A DNA stretch of 11,337 bases, taken from assembly GCA_011048585.1 (NCBI GenBank), contig DSDS01000017.1, forward strand, positions 1-11,337, given 5' to 3'. Below the pieces are notes generated by a model that was not told the DNA's origin, did no database searches, and saw only the letters and a program-made list of their open reading frames with translations. This document shows positions 7,201 through 11,337 of the stretch, piece by piece. The stretch's first letter is position 1, and each line of letters opens with the position of its first letter. Made by a program: the position numbers and the translations under genes. Origin of the DNA: Desulfurivibrio alkaliphilus (GTDB lineage Bacteria > Desulfobacterota > Desulfobulbia > Desulfobulbales > Desulfurivibrionaceae).

Positions 7201-8082
7201 AACTTCAAAATCGTGGATCAGCAGCTGCCAGTCATCCTGTTTCCTGGTCAACTCAAGGTGGGCCAGACCGCAGTCCAGCCGGACTTTACCCTCCTCGGGC
7301 GACAGGAGAAAACAAGGGAACTGGCCATGCAGGGAGGCGGTGAACTCCTCCAGGCCCAGGCCGTCCACCTCCAGGGTCAGATTGGCCAGGGTCTCCAGGG
7401 TGTTTATCTGGCTGTGGGCCAGCGACGGCACCGCTTCGTGTAGTCGCAGGCCCTTGCCCTCGACGGTCAGATGGTGGGCGCCGCCGGGTTGGTACCACCC
7501 CCGCAGGGCCAGGGAGGCTCCGAAGGAGGGGCGGCTTGCAAGTTCCAGGGATATTTGGGTCGGGCTGAAGAGGAGTCGGCCGCTGATCCCCTCAATCTGG
7601 AAGGGAGCGATGGTGGCCCCGGCCAACTCCCCCGGCGCGGTGATGGTGATTTGGCCCCGGCGGACTTGCAGTTCACCGGCAGTGGGCAGCTTTAGGGCCG
7701 GGGCCGGAGGGGGCTCCGCGTTTTGGGGTGAAGATTCGAGGGCCGCGGGATCGATAAACAGCTGCGGTGAATCGAGGACAATCCGGCCCAGTTCCAGCCG
7801 CAGTCGTACCAGGGAACGCCAGCGGGGGTAGAGATGGGCTTCCTCCAGTAAAAGGCGGGCCTGGGGGTGGGCCAGCTTGATCCCTTCGACCCGCAGGTGA
7901 GGCAGGGGGTGCCAGACCAGTTTGAGGTCGGCCAGGTCGATGTCGCTGGTCAGCCGCTCTGCCAGCTGGCGGGCAAAATGCTCGCGCACCGGCTCGCTGT
8001 CAAGCAGCAGGGTCACGGTCAGGCCGAGCGTGGCCGCTGACAGCAGCAGGCCCAGCAATATCAGGCGAATTTTAAAAAGCAT
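4267..8082 (-). CDS. AsmA/YhdP-like protein, probable inter-membrane lipid transport factor
   Basis: The product is 1271 residues. An uncleaved signal-anchor helix (about residues 5-27) puts the rest in the periplasm. The start (SDIDLADLKLVWHPLPHLRVEGIKL region, about 46-70) is typical of AsmA-family N-termini. The middle is a long run of beta-strand-like segments with few cysteines. From about residue 1104 to the end it carries an AsmA-like C-terminal region, including a GRIEDNILYLE-type strand and TLDAIIGRIPFIGRALGG (about 1193-1210). AsmA, YhdP and TamB proteins are thought to form long hydrophobic grooves that carry phospholipids between inner and outer membrane, and the length here suits a full span. 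Its ATG directly follows the TAA of the upstream symporter, so translation is probably coupled; no separate promoter is evident. It could also be named DUF3971/YhdP-like. The exact subfamily needs profile searches. Confidence 0.85.
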   Translation of the reverse strand: MLFKIRLILLGLLLSAATLGLTVTLLLDSEPVREHFARQLAERLTSDIDLADLKLVWHPLPHLRVEGIKLAHPQARLLLEEAHLYPRWRSLVRLRLELGRIVLDSPQLFIDPAALESSPQNAEPPPAPALKLPTAGELQVRRGQITITAPGELAGATIAPFQIEGISGRLLFSPTQISLELASRPSFGASLALRGWYQPGGAHHLTVEGKGLRLHEAVPSLAHSQINTLETLANLTLEVDGLGLEEFTASLHGQFPCFLLSPEEGKVRLDCGLAHLELTRKQDDWQLLIHDFEVKEPGMHLKGMVSRRLTASDTPPSSPYWEIDIQGHDLDAGEIRAAVMAMLGRFQAAREFYDIVRDGQASSAAFYFAGPERDLADFRTMTVAVEVATAEIMVPEVDLHLFDASGSLLIENGILELRQARATLGESRGYDCSLSVGLFKELRQFKLDLALEATLADLRDVLPGLVQHPTFQEEVRRFHHPQGVATGRLTIGETLDELNVQVKIATLAGRTEYERLPWPLEVESAQAQISREEVHWSGVRGRIGPHRIDQAAGQVGVEEAVPFIVRELSGELAAGPLFHHLLDYPQLQKALAGVLSEIDGQVELRQSRAAGKLWQPEGWEYELALAPRGLAWDSPLLATRIINEGHGTLLFSSAGVRFQELTGMLRGDRIVLDGYLHHRLLQEWRGELQLKGLMSGEGRGWLQEREWLPPYLLPSVPLVLDPLTLRLTRELPSRETRLSELAGVLRGGREEAPATLRFTSRLPHGKGDQLTLEASLEDGLHQAELRLELGPTPAQEELPPALQFRFQGELAPDSLARFFSQLPFSRGLLRGQGQFLLPAGARAPLFKGEIEAAGIRWHPAAPEESSDPVEGGSALEIIALALEGREQAGPQPKSDIYLERLELSLSPREQLSLAGLIRSNPAGGLILDLDLDSPFLRRSTLLGWQNRLPQTLFSGPQSGREEGATKASTSWPVSGSITVDLARFDAGPTRELLPDEVPADQPYFTWTPFQARLALHPGGGLSAEISQGILCCLETTGTWYSDPALGVGDLRIRTICPERSRFEDILTCLGIGQDVIVGDCRVDARLRGDSTFWHEGRISVNSPGGGRILRMKLLSRIFSLINLTDFFTGGVTGLDERGFAYQSLEFEGRIEDNILYLEREIVKGEGLNLFVRGQLDLGTKQANMTVMIATFKTLDAIIGRIPFIGRALGGPDTAIITIPVGVRGDIREPEITVLHPEAVGEGMLNLMRNTLLLPFNILSPIIQGGNRGEEE

Positions 8083-9639
8083 TTAGACCAGAAGTTCATC
8101 CTCGCCGGGCCGGTGGCGCCGCTTTAGTTTGACCGCCCGCCAGGGTTGGCGGCTTAAAATAATCGCCGCCGCCAGGCAGCAAAGCAGCCAACCCAGGCCG
8201 TAGAGCAGCAGATGGCGGGTCGCGTAGCCGCTGTAGTTGACGGCGAGATCACCGTAAAGGGCCATCAGCAGCAGAATGCCCAAGGCCAAAGGGGTCAGAT
8301 AGCGGATAAAGAAGTTCCAGGCCGTTGGAACCCGGCTGCCCAGGCGACTGATGTGGCGGCGCAATTTTTCGGGGCCGATGAACCAGCCGACGATCAGGCA
8401 TTGGAGCAGGCCGCCCAGCACCAGGCCGTAGCTGGTGATGAAGTGATCGGTGATATCCAGCAGGTAGAGCCCGGCCCTGGTGGTGAAGATCAGGCTGCCC
8501 AGCAGCCCCAGCAGGCAGAGAAGGCTGACCACCCTTTTGCGGGGCCAGTTGAACTTGTCGGTCAGGGCGCAGGAGAAGGCCTCGATCAGGGAGACCCCGG
8601 AGGTGAGTCCGGCGATGACCAGCACCAGAAAGAACAAAACCCCGAAGAGGGCATTGAAGTCGGGCAAAATCGAGATCGCCTGGGGATAAACGACAAAGGC
8701 CAGTTGCGGACCGCCCTTGATCGCCTCGGCAAAATCCACTCCCTGGCTGTGGGCCATGAAACCGACGATCCCGAAAACCGCCAGGCCGGCGAAAATGGAA
8801 TAGGAGCAGTTGGCCGTGGCGGTGATCACCGCGTTACGGGCCAGGTTGGCCTTGGCCGGCAGGTAGCTGGCGTAGGTGATCATGATGCCGAAACCCAAAG
8901 AGAGGGTGAAGAAGATCTGGCCGAAGGCGGCGGCCCAGACCCGGCCGGCGGCCACCCGGGCTTCGGGATCGGCGCTGAGAAAATTGATCTTGCTCCAGTC
9001 CGGGTTGAGATAGTGGTTGAAGATCCCCTCGCTGGCCCCCTCCAGGGTGAAGGTCCAGGCCACCATAATGGCGGTCAAAATCAGCAACAGGGGCATGAAG
9101 AACTTGGCCGCCTTTTCGATTCCGTGGCGGATATCACGGAAACAGATGAGCCAGCAGGCCAGCCAGACCAAAGCGGTGGCCAGCAGGATGGGTGGCCGGA
9201 TTCCGCCCCAGACGGCGGCGGATTCGGAAAGCCGCAGGAAGTGGTTGAAGAAAAAGTCCTCGGGATTCTCTCCCCAGGCCAGGGTGAAGGAGTAGATTAG
9301 ATAGTTGGCGCACCAGCCGATGATCACCGAGTAGTAGAGCATGATACCGAACATGGCCACCACCGGCATCCACCAGCCCAACCCTTCGAAGCGTCGGTCA
9401 ATCCGGGCCAGGGCCAGGGGGGAGGATGCTTTTCCCCGGTGGCCGATCCCGTACTCCAGCAGCATGATGGGGATTCCGGCCACCAGCAGGGCGGTGAGAT
9501 AGGGAACCAGAAAGGCGCCCCCTCCGTGTTCGTGGGCCATGTAGCTGAAGCGCCAGATATTGCCCAGGCCGATGGCCGAGCCGATGGCGGCCATCAAAAA
9601 ACCGATATTGCTCTGCCAGGTGTCACGTGTTTCCTGCAT
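8083..9639 (-). CDS. Neurotransmitter:sodium symporter (NSS/SNF) family transporter
   Basis: The product is 518 residues with about 12 membrane helices, an inner-membrane Na+-coupled carrier of the LeuT fold, probably for an amino acid or related solute. TM1 is aligned residue for residue with LeuT numbering: G20, A22, N27 and R30 are all present in IGLGNIWRF. TM6 has FFTLSLGFGIMITYASY (243-259). Na1 ligands correspond to A22, N27, T245 and N277. Na2 ligands correspond to G20, I23 (LeuT V23), A343, T346 and S347 (AGLTS). Ser281 replaces LeuT Glu290, the position of the chloride-site serine in animal transporters. In the TM1 signature the usual FPY and NGGG are FSY and HGGG. The start codon has GGAG 8 bases upstream (9648-9651). 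It is the first gene of a two-gene operon with the AsmA-like gene. The substrate cannot be read from sequence. Confidence 0.94.
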   Translation of the reverse strand: MQETRDTWQSNIGFLMAAIGSAIGLGNIWRFSYMAHEHGGGAFLVPYLTALLVAGIPIMLLEYGIGHRGKASSPLALARIDRRFEGLGWWMPVVAMFGIMLYYSVIIGWCANYLIYSFTLAWGENPEDFFFNHFLRLSESAAVWGGIRPPILLATALVWLACWLICFRDIRHGIEKAAKFFMPLLLILTAIMVAWTFTLEGASEGIFNHYLNPDWSKINFLSADPEARVAAGRVWAAAFGQIFFTLSLGFGIMITYASYLPAKANLARNAVITATANCSYSIFAGLAVFGIVGFMAHSQGVDFAEAIKGGPQLAFVVYPQAISILPDFNALFGVLFFLVLVIAGLTSGVSLIEAFSCALTDKFNWPRKRVVSLLCLLGLLGSLIFTTRAGLYLLDITDHFITSYGLVLGGLLQCLIVGWFIGPEKLRRHISRLGSRVPTAWNFFIRYLTPLALGILLLMALYGDLAVNYSGYATRHLLLYGLGWLLCCLAAAIILSRQPWRAVKLKRRHRPGEDELLV

Positions 9640-9688
9640 TGGTTGATCTCCGCCGTTCTCTTTGCTCCTCGGGCCGGGTTAAAGGCCC

Positions 9689-9716
9689 ATAATAGCATAA
9701 GACATTGAAACAACAA
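9689..9716 (-). promoter_or_regulatory. Candidate promoter for the symporter/AsmA-like operon
   Basis: On the minus strand, TTGTTG (9716-9711) and TATTAT (9694-9689) are separated by 16 bases. They lie about 50 bp upstream of the symporter start. The match is reasonable for a sigma70 promoter. Its -35 lies one base from the -35 of the divergent promoter. Confidence 0.5.
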
Positions 9717-9717
9717 G

Positions 9718-9746
9718 TTGATTGTGCCGGCTCTTTGTGGTATTAA
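9718..9746 (+). promoter_or_regulatory. Candidate promoter for the oxidoreductase/lpxB operon
   Basis: TTGATT (9718-9723) and TATTAA (9741-9746) are separated by the ideal 17 bases. This predicts a start near 9753 and a leader of about 33 bases before the oxidoreductase ATG. The promoter is back-to-back with the symporter promoter. The short palindrome CAAC-AA-GTTG (9711-9720) sits at the point where the two -35 boxes meet. Confidence 0.5.
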
Positions 9747-9785
9747 GCCGGGGAAAAGTTAAGAGTAATCAGCAAACGGATTGTA

Positions 9786-10766
9786 ATGATGAAGAAAATA
9801 GCGGTCGGAGTGATAGGGGTGGGGCATCTCGGCAAATTTCATGCCGCCAAGTATGCCGCCATGCCCGAGGCGGAGCTGGTCGGCGTGGTGGATTTGGATC
9901 CGGACCAGGCCGCTCGGGTGGCCCGGGACTGCGGGACCCGGCCCTTTGGCGATTATCGTGAACTGCTGGGCCAAGTGGAGGCGGTTAGCGTGGTGGTGCC
10001 CACCGTGCATCACTACCAGGTGGCCCGCGATTGCCTGGAGCAGGGCGTGGATATCATGCTGGAAAAGCCGATGACCACCACCCTGGAGGAGGCCGACCGG
10101 TTGATTGCCCTGGCCGAGGCCGGGAACAGGATTCTCCAGGTGGGCCATATCGAACGTTACAACCCGGCGGTGGTTGCCCTGGAGGGTTTGCTGACCCGGC
10201 CGCTGTTTATCGAATCCCACCGTATCCATATGTTCAAACCCCGGGGGCTCGATGTCGATGTGGTTCTGGATCTGATGATCCACGATATCGATATCATCCT
10301 AAGCATCGTCGATTCCCCGATCAGCTCCATCCATACCGTGGGGGTGCCAGTGGTGACCCCGATCACCGACATTGCCAACGCCCGGATCATTTTCGAAAAC
10401 GGCTGCACCGCCAATATCACGGTGAGCCGAATCTCCAAGGACAATATCCGCCGCCTGCGCATCTTCCAGCCCAAAAGCTATATCTCGGTTGATTATGGCA
10501 AAAAATCACTAATGATGATCAGGTTGAAGGATGAACTGAACCAGTTGGGCCTGCCCCAGGAGGAGATTATCACCGTGGCCTTACCGGAGCAGGACGCCCT
10601 GGAGGCGGAGTTGCGGGACTTTATCGGCAACGTGCGGGAGCGCACCACCCCCAAGGTTTCCGGGGTCCAGGGGCGGATGGCCCTGGCGGTGGCCCAGGAG
10701 ATCATGCAGCAGATCAAGGATAATTTCAGCAAATATCGCGACCTGATCCAGCCTCCCCAGGCGTGA
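9786..10766 (+). CDS. Gfo/Idh/MocA-family NAD(P)-dependent oxidoreductase, possible GnnA-like sugar-nucleotide 3-dehydrogenase
   Basis: The product is 326 residues, cytoplasmic. The N-terminal Rossmann fold shows GVIGVGHLG (8-16) for dinucleotide binding. EKP (93-95) is the family catalytic-lysine motif, and GHIERYNP (120-127) and MIHDIDI (164-170) lie in the substrate domain, with His166/Asp167 in the usual catalytic area. The family oxidises or reduces sugar and sugar-nucleotide hydroxyls. The gene ends 7 bp before lpxB and clearly forms an operon with it. In Acidithiobacillus ferrooxidans, gnnA, a member of this family, lies between lpxA and lpxB and oxidises the 3-position of UDP-GlcNAc for lipid A with amide-linked acyl chains. 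That role is therefore a fair hypothesis here, but the partner aminotransferase gnnB is not in the window. The start has only a weak ribosome site (GGA at 9778-9780), and a second Met follows at once (9789). Confidence 0.9.
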   Translation: MMKKIAVGVIGVGHLGKFHAAKYAAMPEAELVGVVDLDPDQAARVARDCGTRPFGDYRELLGQVEAVSVVVPTVHHYQVARDCLEQGVDIMLEKPMTTTLEEADRLIALAEAGNRILQVGHIERYNPAVVALEGLLTRPLFIESHRIHMFKPRGLDVDVVLDLMIHDIDIILSIVDSPISSIHTVGVPVVTPITDIANARIIFENGCTANITVSRISKDNIRRLRIFQPKSYISVDYGKKSLMMIRLKDELNQLGLPQEEIITVALPEQDALEAELRDFIGNVRERTTPKVSGVQGRMALAVAQEIMQQIKDNFSKYRDLIQPPQA

Positions 10767-10773
10767 GGGTGAC

Positions 10774-11337
10774 GTGGCCAACTCCCAGCCCCATATCGTG
10801 ATTGTCGCCGGGGAAGCCTCCGGCGACATGCACGGCGCCAACCTGGTCAAGGCGATCAAGGCCCAGCGGCCGGAGGTCAGGATCAGTGCCATGGGTGGCG
10901 GGGCCCTGGCCGCCCAGGGGGTGAATCTGGTTTACGAGTCCAGCCGCTTGGCGGTGGTGGGACTGATCGAAGTGTTGAGCCACCTGGGAGAGATTCGGGC
11001 CGCCCTGGCCAGGATGCGCGCTTTTCTAGGGGAGCAGCGCCCCGAACTGCTGATTCTGATCGACTATCCCGATTTCAACCTGATGCTGGCGGCCACAGCC
11101 CAAAAGCTGGGAATTCCGGTTTTTTACTATATCAGCCCCCAGGTCTGGGCCTGGCGTCAGGGCCGGGTGCGGACCATCCGTCGGCGGGTGGATATGATGG
11201 CGGTGATTCTCCCCTTTGAGCAGGAGTTTTATCGGACCCGGGGAGTGGCGGTGGAGTTTGTCGGCCACCCCTTGCTCGATGAACTGGCCGAGGTGGTCGC
11301 CGAGCGCCCCGCTTCCCATGGCGGGCCCGGCCGGCTG
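10774..11337 (+). CDS. lpxB: Lipid-A-disaccharide synthase, 3' end beyond the window
   Basis: LpxB joins UDP-2,3-diacylglucosamine to lipid X, giving the lipid A disaccharide with release of UDP. It is a GT19 glycosyltransferase at the inner face of the cytoplasmic membrane. The visible 188 residues cover about half of the usual ~380 and are open to the window edge. Motifs are GEASGD (13-18), the hydrophobic AVVGLIEVL segment (about 60), DYPDFN (about 92-97), the strongly conserved YYISPQVWAWR (about 111-121), ILPFE (about 139-143) and FVGHPL (about 156-161). I chose GTG at 10774, with GAGGGTGA (10765-10772) just upstream overlapping the end of the oxidoreductase gene; the next ATG is within the GEASGDMHG motif and too late. 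It is coupled to the oxidoreductase gene, so both are likely expressed together for outer-membrane synthesis. Confidence 0.95.
   Translation, partial: MANSQPHIVIVAGEASGDMHGANLVKAIKAQRPEVRISAMGGGALAAQGVNLVYESSRLAVVGLIEVLSHLGEIRAALARMRAFLGEQRPELLILIDYPDFNLMLAATAQKLGIPVFYYISPQVWAWRQGRVRTIRRRVDMMAVILPFEQEFYRTRGVAVEFVGHPLLDELAEVVAERPASHGGPGRL

Noticed and set aside
8212..9300. 362-codon open frame on the plus strand inside the symporter gene
   Set aside because: It lies antisense to a clear NSS transporter. The translation is a Gly/Gln/Asp-rich stretch with no domain, as expected from the opposite strand of GC-rich hydrophobic coding DNA.

Overview
The window looks like a stretch of chromosome from a GC-rich, Gram-negative anaerobe. 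An lpxB gene shows that the host makes lipid A. A hydrogenase/heterodisulfide-reductase delta subunit (MvhD family) with an in-frame UGA points to H2 or electron-bifurcating metabolism and to a selenocysteine pathway. A c-type-heme sensor kinase points to redox sensing in the periplasm. Together these suggest a sulfate- or metal-reducing deltaproteobacterium (Desulfobacterota or Desulfuromonadota type). This lineage is an inference from gene content, not a sequence match.

Layout. Positions 7-624 (+) hold the MvhD-like selenoprotein, with UGA at 211-213 and a SECIS-like hairpin after it. It converges with nadC (627-1475, -) across only 2 bp. A compact divergent promoter region (1476-1567) separates nadC from a same-strand run of three genes. 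These are a membrane-anchored TPR protein (1568-2242), a membrane histidine kinase with a periplasmic c-heme domain (2258-3733) and a PilZ-domain protein (3801-4247). A short hairpin lies in the 19-bp gap before a convergent pair on the minus strand: a neurotransmitter:sodium symporter (8083-9639) followed, with no gap, by a 1271-residue AsmA/YhdP-like protein (4267-8082). A second divergent promoter region (9640-9785) then leads rightward into a Gfo/Idh/MocA oxidoreductase (9786-10766) and lpxB (10774 to the window edge).

How the genes may work together. Two themes can be seen. The left half concerns redox and signalling: an electron-transfer subunit, NAD synthesis, and a heme-based kinase beside a c-di-GMP-type receptor. 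The right half concerns the cell envelope: a probable inter-membrane lipid-transport protein, lipid A disaccharide synthase, and an oxidoreductase whose position beside lpxB recalls GnnA, the enzyme that prepares 3-amino-GlcNAc lipid A precursors.

The window is densely coding and has no intergenic stretch over 150 bp. I found no RNA gene, insertion sequence, CRISPR array or prophage. No complete undescribed system stands out. The best leads are the Sec-containing MvhD, the symporter that carries the serine of the eukaryotic-type chloride site, the heme kinase/PilZ neighbourhood and the GnnA-like gene beside lpxB.
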